DNA from: Pseudomonas corrugata
GTDB lineage: Bacteria; Pseudomonadota; Gammaproteobacteria; Pseudomonadales; Pseudomonadaceae
Direction of reading: 5' to 3'
Length of the DNA: 64,000 nt
Assembly (NCBI RefSeq): GCF_001269905.1
Contig: NZ_LHVK01000014.1
Span: 248,397-312,396, forward strand
In this document: positions 51,901 to 60,570 of the stretch, piece after piece
Position numbering within the stretch: the stretch's first letter is position 1
Layout: the number at the start of each line of letters is the position of its first letter
Translations under genes and position numbers: made by a program
Notes under the pieces: model-generated
Seen by the model: the letters and a program-made list of their open reading frames with translations, nothing else
The model's database searches: none
Told to the model about the DNA's origin: nothing

Positions 51901-52933
51901 CCATGACGCGTTCGTACTGGGCGCGGCTGTAACGCGGATGCAGGGCCGAAAGCTTGATGGAAATGCCTGGACCTTCATAGATCCCACGGCCATGGGAGGC
52001 TTTGCCGATGGAATGGATGGCTTGTTCGTACGAGGCCAGGTATTTCTGAGCGTCATGCTCGGTGAGTGCGGCTTCACCCAGCATGTCGTAGGAATAACGG
52101 AAACCCTTGGACTCGAATTTGCTGGCGTTGGCCAGGGCTTCGGCGATGGTCTCGCCGGTGACGAACTGTTCGCCCATCAAGCGCATGGCCATGTCGACAC
52201 CCTTGCGGATCATCGGCTCGCCGCTTTTGCCAATGATACGGCTCAGGGAGGAAGTCAGGCCGGCTTCGTTGTGGGTGGCGACCAGCTTGCCGGTCAGCAG
52301 CAGGCCCCAGGTCGCGGCATTGACGAACAGCGACGGGCTATTGCCCAGGTGCGGTTGCCAGTTGCCGGTGCTGATCTTGTCGCGGATCAGCGCGTCACGT
52401 GTGCCTTTGTCCGGGATACGCAGCAGTGCTTCGGCCAGGCACATCAGCGCCACGCCTTCCTGGGATGACAGGGAGAACTCCTGCAACAGGCCCTGAACAA
52501 TACCGGCACGGCCGCCGGCACTCTTCTGGTTGCGCAGTTTCTCTGCAATCGACGCCGCCAGCTTGTTGGTGGCTTCAGCCATTTCGGCCGGCAGGCGAGC
52601 CTGTTCGATCAGCATCGGCACCACTTCCGGCTCGGGGCGGCGGTAGGCGGCGGTGATGGAGGCGCGCAGCACCGATTGCGGCAGGATGCTTTCGGCAAAT
52701 TCCAGGAAGCACTGGTGGGCGTGGTCGACCTGGACATCGCCAGCGTCGTCGCCGTCTGCGCGGACCGAGCCGTTCAGCTCGGTCAGGGTTGCACCACCCT
52801 CGAGTTTCTCCAGGTAATTGAAGATTGCCTGCTTGATCAGCCAGTGAGGCGTGCGATCAATCGAGGTAGCGGCCGCCTTGAGGCGTTCGCGGGTCGGGTC
52901 ATCGAGTTTGACCCCAAGGGTGGTGGTAGCCAT
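48980..52933 (-). CDS. putA: Trifunctional PutA: proline dehydrogenase, P5C dehydrogenase, regulator
   Basis: A 1317-residue protein that oxidises proline to glutamate and represses its own genes. Residues 1-48 are a ribbon-helix-helix DNA-binding domain (TTTLGVKLDDPTRERLKAAATSI). The proline dehydrogenase barrel spans roughly 200-560, with the flavin-site YWDSEIKRAQ block. The aldehyde dehydrogenase part (about 650-1110) has its catalytic Cys in SAGQRCSALRVL near residue 914 and Glu in AETGGQNAM. A C-terminal tail follows. It is divergent from putP across the operator region. Confidence 0.96.
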   Translation of the reverse strand: MATTTLGVKLDDPTRERLKAAATSIDRTPHWLIKQAIFNYLEKLEGGATLTELNGSVRADGDDAGDVQVDHAHQCFLEFAESILPQSVLRASITAAYRRPEPEVVPMLIEQARLPAEMAEATNKLAASIAEKLRNQKSAGGRAGIVQGLLQEFSLSSQEGVALMCLAEALLRIPDKGTRDALIRDKISTGNWQPHLGNSPSLFVNAATWGLLLTGKLVATHNEAGLTSSLSRIIGKSGEPMIRKGVDMAMRLMGEQFVTGETIAEALANASKFESKGFRYSYDMLGEAALTEHDAQKYLASYEQAIHSIGKASHGRGIYEGPGISIKLSALHPRYSRAQYERVMDELYPRLLSLTLLAKQYDIGLNIDAEEADRLELSLDLLERLCFEPKLTGWNGIGFVIQAYQKRCPYVIDYVIDLARRSRHRLMIRLVKGAYWDSEIKRAQVEGLEGYPVYTRKVYTDVSYIACARKLLSVPEVIYPQFATHNAHTLSAIYHIAGQNYYPGQYEFQCLHGMGEPLYEQVVGKVSEGKLNRPCRVYAPVGTHETLLAYLVRRLLENGANTSFVNRIADQSISIQELVADPVASIEQMATLEGGFGLPHPRIPLPRDLYGSERANSSGIDMANEHRLASLSCALLATAHNEWKAAPILGCAASEETPAPVLNPSDHRDVVGHVQEATVADVDNAIQCALNAAPIWQATPPAERAAILERAADLMEGEIQPLMGLLAREAGKTFANAIAEVREAVDFLRYYAVQARNDFTNDAHRPLGPVVCISPWNFPLAIFSGQVAAALAAGNPVLAKPAEQTPLVAAQAVRLMIEAGIPEGVLQLLPGRGETVGARLVGDERVKGVMFTGSTEVARLLQRNIAGRLDNQGRPIPLIAETGGQNAMIVDSSALTEQVVIDVVSSAFDSAGQRCSALRVLCLQEDSADRVIEMLKGAMAESRLGNPERLSVDIGPVIDAEAKAGIEKHIQAMRDKGRTVYQMAIADSDECKRGTFVMPTLIELESFDELQREIFGPVLHVVRYKRKELDQLINQINASGYGLTLGVHTRIDETIAKVIDNVHAGNVYVNRNIVGAVVGVQPFGGEGLSGTGPKAGGPLYLYRLLSTRPTDAIQQSFVRSDAASAPDVRLREAMSKPLTALQAWADSQKLAELSTLCVQFAAQSQSGITRQLTGPTGERNSYAILPREHVLCLADVEGDLLTQLAAVLAVGGSAVWPETDTSKALFVRLPKDIQSRIQRVSDWTKDDVVYDAVLHHGDSDQLRSVCQQVAKRAGAIVGVHGLSQGETGIALERLVIERALSVNTAAAGGNASLMTIG

Positions 52934-53392
52934 ATTTTTATCCTCATGTTTACCACGTACGGCGTGGCATCAGCTGGCGCAAGATTAGCTGCGAGCTGAT
53001 TGAGGTGCAACCGGGTGCAACCCTTTTTTTGACGAAATATCAGGCAGTCCGTCAGGAATAAAAACGTGGCAGGTCTATCTCGCACTGCCTTAGTGCTTTG
53101 GCTTCTAGCCGGACCTGATCGACTGCACTAAAAGGGAGCAAAAAAGCCGGTTTTTTCAAGAAAACCGATCAGGTGCAACTGATTTGAACGAAACTGGTTG
53201 CACCTTATTTCGTTTGTTGAATAGCATTCACAGCCAAGGTGCAACCGGTTCCAAGCCGAGGGGCATCGGCTGATGGCTTTCCTGGGGAAACATCAGTCAT
53301 ATATTCGCGGGTCTGCAAATCGTCGCCACGCGTCTGCGTTGTCGACGCTTTCTCTGCCACCGCTACATAAAAACAAAGCCAGGGCGTAACTC
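52934..53392. promoter_or_regulatory. putA-putP control region with five PutA-type operators
   Basis: A 459-bp divergent region. The nonamer GGTGCAACC or its complement occurs at 53004-53012, 53014-53022, 53172-53180 (last base T), 53196-53204 and 53238-53246. The first two are tandem; the third and fourth face each other across a 15-base spacer. PutA in enteric bacteria binds GTTGCA-type sites between the same genes, so these are strong candidate PutA operators. Promoters of both genes must lie here but were not fixed. Confidence 0.75.
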
Positions 53393-54877
53393 ATGAGTGT
53401 TAGTAATCCCACCCTGATCACCTTCGTGATCTATATCGCAGCCATGGTCCTGATCGGTCTGATGGCTTATCGCTCCACCAACAACCTTTCCGATTACATC
53501 CTGGGCGGCCGCAGCCTGGGCAGCGTCGTGACGGCATTATCCGCCGGTGCCTCGGATATGAGTGGCTGGTTGTTGATGGGCTTGCCCGGTGCCATCTATA
53601 TGTCCGGCCTGTCGGAAGGCTGGATCGCCATCGGCCTGATCATCGGTGCCTACCTGAACTGGCTGTTCGTGGCTGGTCGCCTGCGGGTGCAGACCGAGCA
53701 TAACGGCGACGCTCTGACGCTGCCGGACTACTTTGCCAGCCGTTTCGAAGACAAGAGCGGTGTGCTTCGTATCATCTCTGCGGTGGTCATTCTGGTGTTC
53801 TTCACCATCTACTGTGCTTCCGGCATCGTGGCCGGTGCCCGCCTGTTCGAAAGCACCTTCGGCATGTCCTACGAGACCGCGCTGTGGGCCGGTGCAGCGG
53901 CGACCATCGCCTATACCTTCGTGGGTGGGTTCCTGGCCGTGAGCTGGACTGACACGGTACAAGCCACCCTGATGATCTTCGCGCTGATTCTGACGCCGAT
54001 CATCGTGTTGCTGGCCACCGGCGGCGTGGACACCACGTTCCTGGCCATCGAGGCGAAAGACCCGACGTCGTTCGACATGCTGAAGAACACCACCTTCATC
54101 GGCATCATCTCGCTGATGGGCTGGGGCCTGGGGTATTTTGGCCAGCCGCACATCCTGGCGCGCTTCATGGCGGCTGACTCGGTCAAGTCCATCACCAAGG
54201 CCCGTCGCATCTCCATGACCTGGATGATCCTGTGCCTGGGCGGTACCGTGGCCGTTGGCTTCTTCGGTATCGCGTACTTCTCGGCACACCCTGAAGTTGC
54301 CGGTGCCGTGACCGAAAACCCTGAGCGCGTGTTCATCGAGTTGGCGAAGATTCTCTTCAACCCATGGGTTGCCGGTGTCCTGCTGTCGGCCATCCTGGCG
54401 GCGGTGATGAGCACTCTTAGCTGCCAACTGCTGGTGTGTTCCAGCGCCCTGACCGAAGACTTCTACAAGACTTTCCTGCGCAAGAGCGCATCCCAGGTGG
54501 AACTGGTCTGGGTCGGCCGTGCCATGGTGCTGCTGGTGGCGCTGGTCGCCATTGCCCTGGCGGCCAATCCGAGCAACCGTGTACTGGGTCTGGTGAGCTA
54601 CGCCTGGGCCGGTTTCGGTGCCGCATTCGGTCCTGTGGTCCTGATCTCCGTGATCTGGAAAAACATGACCCGTAACGGCGCACTGGCCGGCATCCTGGTG
54701 GGTGCGATTACCGTTATCGTCTGGAAGCACTTCGAGCTGCTGGGCCTGTACGAAATCATTCCGGGCTTTATCTTCGCCAGCCTGGCCATCTATTTCGTCA
54801 GCAAGATGGGTACGCCTACCTCCGGCATGCTGCAGCGCTTCGAAGCGGCCGAAAAAGATTTCCGCCTGAACCAGTAA
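53393..54877 (+). CDS. putP: Sodium/proline symporter PutP
   Basis: A 494-residue sodium:solute symporter with about 13 membrane helices. Family features include the N-terminal NNLSDYILGGRSLGS, ALSAGASDMSGWLLMGLPGA with the sodium-site residues, and GWGLGYFGQPHILARFMA. It imports proline for PutA. AGGGCG precedes the ATG at 53393. Divergent from putA, it is likely repressed by PutA without proline. A clear terminator follows. Confidence 0.96.
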   Translation: MSVSNPTLITFVIYIAAMVLIGLMAYRSTNNLSDYILGGRSLGSVVTALSAGASDMSGWLLMGLPGAIYMSGLSEGWIAIGLIIGAYLNWLFVAGRLRVQTEHNGDALTLPDYFASRFEDKSGVLRIISAVVILVFFTIYCASGIVAGARLFESTFGMSYETALWAGAAATIAYTFVGGFLAVSWTDTVQATLMIFALILTPIIVLLATGGVDTTFLAIEAKDPTSFDMLKNTTFIGIISLMGWGLGYFGQPHILARFMAADSVKSITKARRISMTWMILCLGGTVAVGFFGIAYFSAHPEVAGAVTENPERVFIELAKILFNPWVAGVLLSAILAAVMSTLSCQLLVCSSALTEDFYKTFLRKSASQVELVWVGRAMVLLVALVAIALAANPSNRVLGLVSYAWAGFGAAFGPVVLISVIWKNMTRNGALAGILVGAITVIVWKHFELLGLYEIIPGFIFASLAIYFVSKMGTPTSGMLQRFEAAEKDFRLNQ

Positions 54878-54922
54878 GCCTGTTTGGCGAGGCCTCGATG
54901 GCTCGCTGAAAGCTGTATCGAG

Positions 54923-54958
54923 AAACGGCCCGTCGCCAATGGAGACGGGCCGTTTTTT
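54923..54958 (+). terminator. Rho-independent terminator of putP
   Basis: The 12-bp stem AAACGGCCCGTC / GACGGGCCGTTT with a nine-base loop is followed by a T run (TTTTTTAT). It lies 45 bases after the putP stop. Confidence 0.9.
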
Positions 54959-54966
54959 ATTGGGTC

Positions 54967-55461
54967 TCAGTCTGGACTGGCATCGGGTTGATTGAGAAAG
55001 ATCAAAACACCCAGTATCGCCATGTAGAACCTGAACGCGGCATCCTGGCCATTCCAGATTTCCGATTGCCACATCAGAAACCATTCGCCGCCGACGACCA
55101 TGAAGCCAAAAAACCAGACGAAGAAGCCCATTGTCAGGCCGGCGATGACCCAGCGTTTGGCCTGCGTGAAAACCTTGCTATCAGCTCTGCGTGCCAGCCA
55201 CAACTCCAGCGCGCCATAGCTCAACAACCCTGCCGTGATCGCTTCGCCGAGAATGATCAGCCAGTAGGCTCCATGCCACATCCATGGCTGGGCGATGGCG
55301 CGGTAACGGGCGGCGTTGTCCGGGAAGGTGGTGTCCATGCTCAGCACGTGCTGGACGAAGTTGAAATTGGAGCGGTAGTCCGTGACGTTGTTGAACACGG
55401 TCAGGAAGGCGAATGCGGCGAGTGCCAGGGTCATTGCGATTTTTGCGTAACGAGCCGTCAT
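54967..55461 (-). CDS. DUF2165 family integral membrane protein
   Basis: A 164-residue protein with four hydrophobic helices (MTLALAAFAFLTVFNNVTDY, YWLIILGEAITAGLLSYGALEL, GFFVWFFGFMVVGGEWFLMW, FYMAILGVLIFL). The NVTDYxSNFxFVQHVLSMDTTF motif is typical of DUF2165. Its function is unknown. The ATG at 55461 is chosen; the open frame runs 60 codons further upstream without membrane character or a Shine-Dalgarno. Confidence 0.85.
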   Translation of the reverse strand: MTARYAKIAMTLALAAFAFLTVFNNVTDYRSNFNFVQHVLSMDTTFPDNAARYRAIAQPWMWHGAYWLIILGEAITAGLLSYGALELWLARRADSKVFTQAKRWVIAGLTMGFFVWFFGFMVVGGEWFLMWQSEIWNGQDAAFRFYMAILGVLIFLNQPDASPD

Positions 55462-55723
55462 GGGGGCGTCCTTTGCTTTTTGCGACAAAGGCACGTTATC
55501 ACGCCCGCGTGCAGTACCGAGGGCCGTCATGGTGTAAGAAATTGCTGAGCCATTCGTATGACGGCCGGCCACGACGCAGAACGTGTCTATCGGAAAATAC
55601 GCCGCGCTTTTGCGACTGTAATCTCCCTGTTTGTAAGGCAAATCTGTTTTTCATGACGTCCCGTCAACTCTCCGTGCGACTCATGCAGAATCCCCCATCT
55701 TTCATTCTGCTGAGATACATCGG

Positions 55724-57781
55724 ATGTTCGCGCCTGCCAACCAACCGCGTTTCACCCTGACGCTCGACAGTGGGCTGAATGAACTCAAGGTACTTGAGTT
55801 CACGGGCCGGGAAACCATCAGCCAGCCCTATCGCTTTGACCTGGAACTGGTAAGTGAGCGACCGGACCTGGAACTGGAAGCGCTGCTGCATCGCCAGGCC
55901 TACCTGACCTTCGATCATCAGGGGCGTGGCATTCACGGTCAGGTCTACAGCGTGGCCCAGGGCGATTCGGGCAAGCGCCTGACCCGTTACCAGGTCAGTC
56001 TGGTGCCGCGCCTGGCGTACCTGCGTCACCGTATCAACCGGCGGATTTTCCAGCATTTGAGCGTGCCGTCGATCATTGCGCGGGTCTTGAAGGACCATGG
56101 CATCCATGGCGATGCGTTTCAGTTCAGCCTCAGCGGGCAATACCCCGAGCGGGAATACTGTGTGCAATTCGCTGAAAGTGATCTGGCATTCATCGAGCGC
56201 ATCGGTGCCGAGGCTGGTATTCATTACCACTTCCGTCACAGTCCTGAAGGCCATCTGCTGGTTTTCGGTGACGACCAGACAGTGTTCCCCCGTTTGCCCG
56301 AATCGACGCTGTATCTGCCGGGCAGTGGCATGGCCGCCGGGGCGCCGTCGATCAAGCGGCTGGCTGTTCGACTCCAGACCCGGACCAGTGCGGTGACGCT
56401 GTGCGACTACGATTTCCGCAACCCTGGCCTGTCCTTGCAAACCAGCCTGGACAGCCGGCAGCAACCCGTGCTGGAGGACTATCGCTACCCCGGTCATTTT
56501 TCAGACCGCGAACATGGCCGGCACCTGACCCGGCGTGCGTTGGAGCGTCATGGCGCGGATTTGCGCCTGGCCGAAGGGCGCAGCGACCAAAGTGCTCTCG
56601 TCAGTGGGCATTTCATGCCAATCGATGGACACCCGCGCGAGCAGTGGAACGACCTGTGGCTGCTGACGCAGATCACCCACCGCGGTCGCCAGCCGCAAGT
56701 GTTGGAGGATACGGTTACGGAAGGCGCGGATGAATTCCAGGGCTACAGCAATACCTTTCTTGCGACGCCGTGGGACGTGTTCTTTCGTCCGCCGCTGCAT
56801 CATGAGAAACCTCCAGCCCACGGTTATCAGCCAGCGGTGGTGAGCGGGCCTGTCGATAGCGAAATTCATTGCGACGAGTTCGGTCGGGTCAAGGTGCAAA
56901 TGATCTGGGACCGTGACGGCAAGCGTGACGAACATTCCAGTTGCTGGCTGCGGGTGGCCACCGGCTGGGCCCATGATCGATATGGCAGTGTGATGATTCC
57001 CCGGGTCGGCATGGAAGTCCTGGTGGGTTTCATGGACGGTGATGTGGACAGGCCGCTGGTGGTGGGTTGCTTGCCCAACGGTGCCAACCCGTTACCGCTG
57101 GATCTGCCGGCGGATAAGACCCGCAGCATATTGCGCAGCCAGAGCAGCCCTGGCGGCGGTGGTTACAACGAGCTGCGCATCGAGGATCGCAAGGGTGCCG
57201 AGGAGATCTACCTGCGGGCCCAGCGAAACTGGACCCAGCATGTGCTCCATGACCAGCGCGTGCAGGTCGATCATGAGCGCAGCGTTGTCGTCTCCGGCAC
57301 GGCGCGGCATGAACTCAAGGCCGAAGAGTTGCGTGTCACCCATGGGCGGCGCCAGGTCGAAGTCCGGCAGGACGATCACTTGGTGGTGACTGGCGAACGG
57401 CACGTTCGAGTGACCAGCCAGGCGTTCACTGCCAGTCAGCATTTCCATGTCAGTGCTGGCCAGCAGATCGTGCTGGACGGCGGTGCCAGTGCGACCATTC
57501 AGGCCGGTGGCCACTGGATCAACATCGGTGCGGGAGGGATTACCAGCAGCGTGCCCATCGGGGTCGGGGGTGGGCCGATGGCGGCTACAAGAGCGGCGCC
57601 GGGTGCGCCGGGACATCCCGAGAGGCTTGTCGCGGCCGTGGCCGCTCCACTGTCGTGGGCGCAAATCCTCAGCCTGCAAGGCCAGGCGCCGTTTTGCGCA
57701 GAGTGTGAGCGGTGCAAGGACGGCGTCTGCGCACCGTTGCCCGCGTTTTCCAGGCCCGCTGATATTCAGGAGCGTCCATGA
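55724..57781 (+). CDS. vgrG: Type VI secretion spike protein VgrG
   Basis: A 685-residue T6SS spike subunit. A gp27-like hub spans about residues 1-370 (SGLNELKVLEFTGRETISQPYRF, ESDLAFIERIGAEAGIHYHF). The gp5 OB-fold contains the hallmark DEFGRVKVQMIWDRDG and VATGWAHDRYGSVMIPRVG. A C-terminal beta-helix follows, ending in a Cys-rich tail (FCAECERCKDGVC) usual in Pseudomonas VgrG. It carries no fused effector domain. It overlaps the DUF4123 gene by four bases. No other T6SS structural gene is nearby, so it is an orphan vgrG island. Confidence 0.95.
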   Translation: MFAPANQPRFTLTLDSGLNELKVLEFTGRETISQPYRFDLELVSERPDLELEALLHRQAYLTFDHQGRGIHGQVYSVAQGDSGKRLTRYQVSLVPRLAYLRHRINRRIFQHLSVPSIIARVLKDHGIHGDAFQFSLSGQYPEREYCVQFAESDLAFIERIGAEAGIHYHFRHSPEGHLLVFGDDQTVFPRLPESTLYLPGSGMAAGAPSIKRLAVRLQTRTSAVTLCDYDFRNPGLSLQTSLDSRQQPVLEDYRYPGHFSDREHGRHLTRRALERHGADLRLAEGRSDQSALVSGHFMPIDGHPREQWNDLWLLTQITHRGRQPQVLEDTVTEGADEFQGYSNTFLATPWDVFFRPPLHHEKPPAHGYQPAVVSGPVDSEIHCDEFGRVKVQMIWDRDGKRDEHSSCWLRVATGWAHDRYGSVMIPRVGMEVLVGFMDGDVDRPLVVGCLPNGANPLPLDLPADKTRSILRSQSSPGGGGYNELRIEDRKGAEEIYLRAQRNWTQHVLHDQRVQVDHERSVVVSGTARHELKAEELRVTHGRRQVEVRQDDHLVVTGERHVRVTSQAFTASQHFHVSAGQQIVLDGGASATIQAGGHWINIGAGGITSSVPIGVGGGPMAATRAAPGAPGHPERLVAAVAAPLSWAQILSLQGQAPFCAECERCKDGVCAPLPAFSRPADIQERP

Positions 57782-58509
57782 GTACGGGTCAGTCGCCCCA
57801 CGCTTGGCTTCGACAGCGGCCGTTGCAAGCATCCGAGCAGCTCTTCGCCATCTTTAGCAACGCCAGCAGTGCCAAGCCATTGGCGGCCTGGGCACGCTCG
57901 ATGGCATTGGTGCCCAGTCCGATCTGGGCGGGTACGGCTTACGCTGACTGGGAGCCTGTCATGCCCTATGTAGGCGCAGTCGCCGCAGACAGTGAATTTC
58001 TTCAATGGATCGAGACGACCGACTCGCTCGATTGGGGTTGGTTGGCAGTGTCTTCGGTGGGGCAGGAGGGCCTCGCTGAACATTTGCGTGGGCTCACCCA
58101 GGTTCTGTTGCCTGGCCGCCAATCGACTTTTTTCCGTTTTTGGGATGGGCGTTTCGTGCAACCTATCCTGCAGTCCGACAAAGTCGATGCCGGACAGCTA
58201 CTGCCGGCGATCAGTCGTTGTCTGATCAATGGTCGGGCCTTGGAGATAGTGGGAAATGCTCAGCGGCCGCCCCGAACGTTCCCCTGGTGGGAGGTGCCGG
58301 CCGAGCTGTTGAAAGAATTGGCCGGCGGCCCGATGGACTGCCTGCTGGATAACCTGCTCAGGTGGTTGGACGAGGAGCATCCCTCCCTGTCCGAGCGGGT
58401 CGATGAGCGCATACTGCGGCGCAAGATCGCGCATTTTCTGGAGGTGCATGGGCCGGCCCCTGGGTCAAAAGCGCAATTGCATGGGTACTTGATGCAAGAG
58501 GTCGGCTGA
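57778..58509 (+). CDS. DUF4123 T6SS effector adaptor (Tap/TEC-like)
   Basis: A 243-residue protein of the DUF4123 type, cytoplasmic chaperones that load an effector on VgrG. Family features are the acidic N-terminal lobe, WIETTDSLDWGWLAVSSV, and the central RFWDGRFVQPILQS. It is translationally coupled to vgrG (ATGA). Normally the next gene is the effector; here an rRNA methyltransferase gene follows after 84 bases. An 8-bp hairpin (CTGAGCGG / CCGCTCAG, 58506-58531) spans the stop codon. Confidence 0.85.
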   Translation: MSTGQSPHAWLRQRPLQASEQLFAIFSNASSAKPLAAWARSMALVPSPIWAGTAYADWEPVMPYVGAVAADSEFLQWIETTDSLDWGWLAVSSVGQEGLAEHLRGLTQVLLPGRQSTFFRFWDGRFVQPILQSDKVDAGQLLPAISRCLINGRALEIVGNAQRPPRTFPWWEVPAELLKELAGGPMDCLLDNLLRWLDEEHPSLSERVDERILRRKIAHFLEVHGPAPGSKAQLHGYLMQEVG

Positions 58510-58593
58510 GCGGATACCTGTGCCCGCTCAGCTGTGAAACCCTGACGTTCGACCTGCTTCGAGGTAAACTCGTCGCCCTTCGCAGGAGCCGCC

Positions 58594-59433
58594 ATGAACT
58601 ATCGCCACGCCTTCCACGCCGGCAATCACGCCGATGTGTTCAAACACCTGACCTTGACCCGCCTTATCGCACTGATGGCGCGCAAGGAGCAGCCCTTCGC
58701 CTACCTCGATACCCATGCGGGCATCGGGTTGTATGACCTGCAGGGCGACCAGGCCAATCGTACCGGTGAATACCTGGAAGGCATCGCGCGCTTATGGGGA
58801 CAGGACGATTTACCGCCGCTGACCGCCGACTACATGAAAGTGCTGCACGAGATGAACCCGGACGGACAGTTGCGCTATTACCCGGGCTCACCGGAGCTGG
58901 CGCGGCGTCTGACGCGCTCGCAGGATAGGGTCTTGCTCAATGAAAAGCACCCTGAAGACGGTGTGCTGCTCAAGGACAACATGAAGGGTGATCGTCGCGT
59001 GGCGGTGCATCTGGGTGAGGGCTGGCACGTCCCCCGTGCCTTGCTGCCGGTGGCAGAAAAACGCGGCTTGATGCTGATCGATCCGCCCTTCGAGAAGCTT
59101 GATGAAATGCAGCGCTGTGCCGCCTCCCTCAAGGAGGCCATCGGCCGGATGCGTCAGACGGTGGCGGCGATCTGGTACCCGGTGAAGGATCAGCGGATGC
59201 TGCGTCGCTTCTATCAGGATCTGGCCGGCACGGGCGCGCCAAAGCTGTTGCGAGTGGAACTGCTGGTGCATCCGCTCGCCACTCCCGACAGCCTGAACGG
59301 CTCCGGCCTGGCGATTGCCAACCCGCCGTGGGGGCTGGAAGAGGAATTGCGTGAATTGCTGCCTTGGCTGTCGAAAAAGCTCGGGCAGACCCAGGGTGGA
59401 TGGCAGATGGATTGGTTGATTGCCGAGCGCTGA
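58594..59433 (+). CDS. rlmJ: 23S rRNA (adenine2030-N6)-methyltransferase RlmJ
   Basis: A 279-residue SAM-dependent methyltransferase that makes m6A2030 in 23S rRNA. It begins MNYRHAFHAGNHADVFKH, the family N-terminus. The catalytic DPPF motif is in LMLIDPPFEK, and the NPPWGLEEEL block is near the end. AGGAG precedes the ATG. This is a housekeeping gene directly after the VgrG unit, so it marks the downstream border of that accessory insertion. Confidence 0.94.
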   Translation: MNYRHAFHAGNHADVFKHLTLTRLIALMARKEQPFAYLDTHAGIGLYDLQGDQANRTGEYLEGIARLWGQDDLPPLTADYMKVLHEMNPDGQLRYYPGSPELARRLTRSQDRVLLNEKHPEDGVLLKDNMKGDRRVAVHLGEGWHVPRALLPVAEKRGLMLIDPPFEKLDEMQRCAASLKEAIGRMRQTVAAIWYPVKDQRMLRRFYQDLAGTGAPKLLRVELLVHPLATPDSLNGSGLAIANPPWGLEEELRELLPWLSKKLGQTQGGWQMDWLIAER

Positions 59434-59465
59434 TCCGCGAGTTTGATGCTGTCTGGCAGGACGCT

Positions 59466-59826
59466 ATCGCGAGCAAGCCCGCTCCCACAGGGGGTTGGTG
59501 GTGAACATGGATGTTGTGTTCACCCCGGACCAGGGTGGGAGCGAGCCTGCTCGCGAAGGCAGCGGTACATTCGACACCCAAGCAAGCTGACTCACCGCCA
59601 TCGCGAGCAAGCCCGCTCCCACAGGGGGTTGGTGGTGAACATGGATGTTGTGTCCACCCCGGACCAGGGTGGGAGCGAGCCTGCTCGCGAAGGCGGCGGT
59701 ACATTCAACATCCATGCAAGCTGACCCACCGCTATCGCGAGCAGGCTCGCTCCCACAGGGGGTTGGTGGTGAACATGGATGTTGTGTTCACCCCGGACCA
59801 GGGTGGGAGCGGGCTTGCTCGCGAAG
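59466..59826. repeat. Tandem array of a 134-bp REPIN unit (2.7 copies)
   Basis: Units begin at 59466, 59600 and 59734, each 134 bases apart, with only a few base differences. Each unit has ATCGCGAGC(A)AGCCCGCTCCCAC, GGGGTTGGTGGTGAACATGGATG, then the opposite REP GGTGGGAGCGAGCCTGCTCGCGAA and a short unique spacer. The last unit is cut off after its second REP. The array fills most of the 411-bp gap between rlmJ and msrA; no gene is seen in it. Confidence 0.9.
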
Positions 59827-59844
59827 CTTTTCGAGGCTCGAAAG

Positions 59845-60495
59845 TCAGATGGGGCAGGTCACGCCTGTCCCGCCAATCCCGCAATAGCCCTCGGGGTTCT
59901 TCGCCAGGTACTGTTGATGGTAAGCCTCGGCATAGTAGAACGTCGGCGCTTCATCGATCTCGGTGGTGATTTCCCCGAGGCTGGCCTTGGTCAGTTCAGC
60001 CTGGAACACCGCCTTGCTCTTCTTCGCCGCTTCCAGTTGTTCAGGCTTGGTGCAATAGATCACCGAGCGATACTGAGTGCCGATATCGTTACCCTGGCGC
60101 ATGCCCTGGGTCGGGTTGTGCAATTCCCAGAACATTGCCAGCAGTTCTTCGTAGCTGACCTTTTCCGGTTCGTAGACCACCAGCACCACTTCGCTGTGGC
60201 CGGTCAGGCCCGAGCAGACCTCTTCGTAGGTCGGGTTGGGGGTGAAGCCGCCGGCGTAGCCCACCGAGGTGCTGTAGACCCCCTCACGTTGCCAGAAACG
60301 ACGTTCCGCGCCCCAGAAACAGCCCAGGCCGAAAATCGCGAACTCTACATTGCCCGGAAACGGGCCGAGCAGTGGATTGCCGTTGACGAAGTGTTGACCC
60401 GGAACCTTGATCGGGGTTTCACGGCCAGGCAGAGCTTGTTCTTGAGTAGGGAGCACGTTTTTGTTCACCAGAATTTCCGAGCGCAAGACCATCAT
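59845..60495 (-). CDS. msrA: Peptide methionine sulfoxide reductase MsrA
   Basis: A 216-residue enzyme that repairs Met-S-sulfoxide. The catalytic Cys59 is in GLGCFWGAE, and recycling cysteines are in the C-terminal EGYCGIGG and VTCPI. The N-terminal extension of about 50 residues is usual for proteobacterial long-form MsrA. AGAGG precedes two adjacent ATGs (60495, 60492). It neighbours dipA as in P. aeruginosa (PA5018/PA5017). Confidence 0.95.
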   Translation of the reverse strand: MMVLRSEILVNKNVLPTQEQALPGRETPIKVPGQHFVNGNPLLGPFPGNVEFAIFGLGCFWGAERRFWQREGVYSTSVGYAGGFTPNPTYEEVCSGLTGHSEVVLVVYEPEKVSYEELLAMFWELHNPTQGMRQGNDIGTQYRSVIYCTKPEQLEAAKKSKAVFQAELTKASLGEITTEIDEAPTFYYAEAYHQQYLAKNPEGYCGIGGTGVTCPI

Positions 60496-60570
60496 CAGTC
60501 CTCTCAGTCAGATTGAGTTGAGCGAGTTCAAGCAATAAGACTGTCAGTGTGCCCGAGTGTTACAGCGCTG

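Noticed and set aside
49745..52468. 907-codon open frame on the plus strand
   Set aside because: Antisense shadow of putA, with the same biased composition and no recognisable family.
55724..58509. Prophage tail module
   Set aside because: The gp27/gp5-like protein has the T6SS VgrG form with a DUF4123 partner; no capsid, tail-sheath, lysis or integrase gene is present.
59466..59826. CRISPR array
   Set aside because: The repeating unit is 134 bases with no distinct short repeats separated by unique spacers, and no cas gene is near. It is a tandem REPIN.
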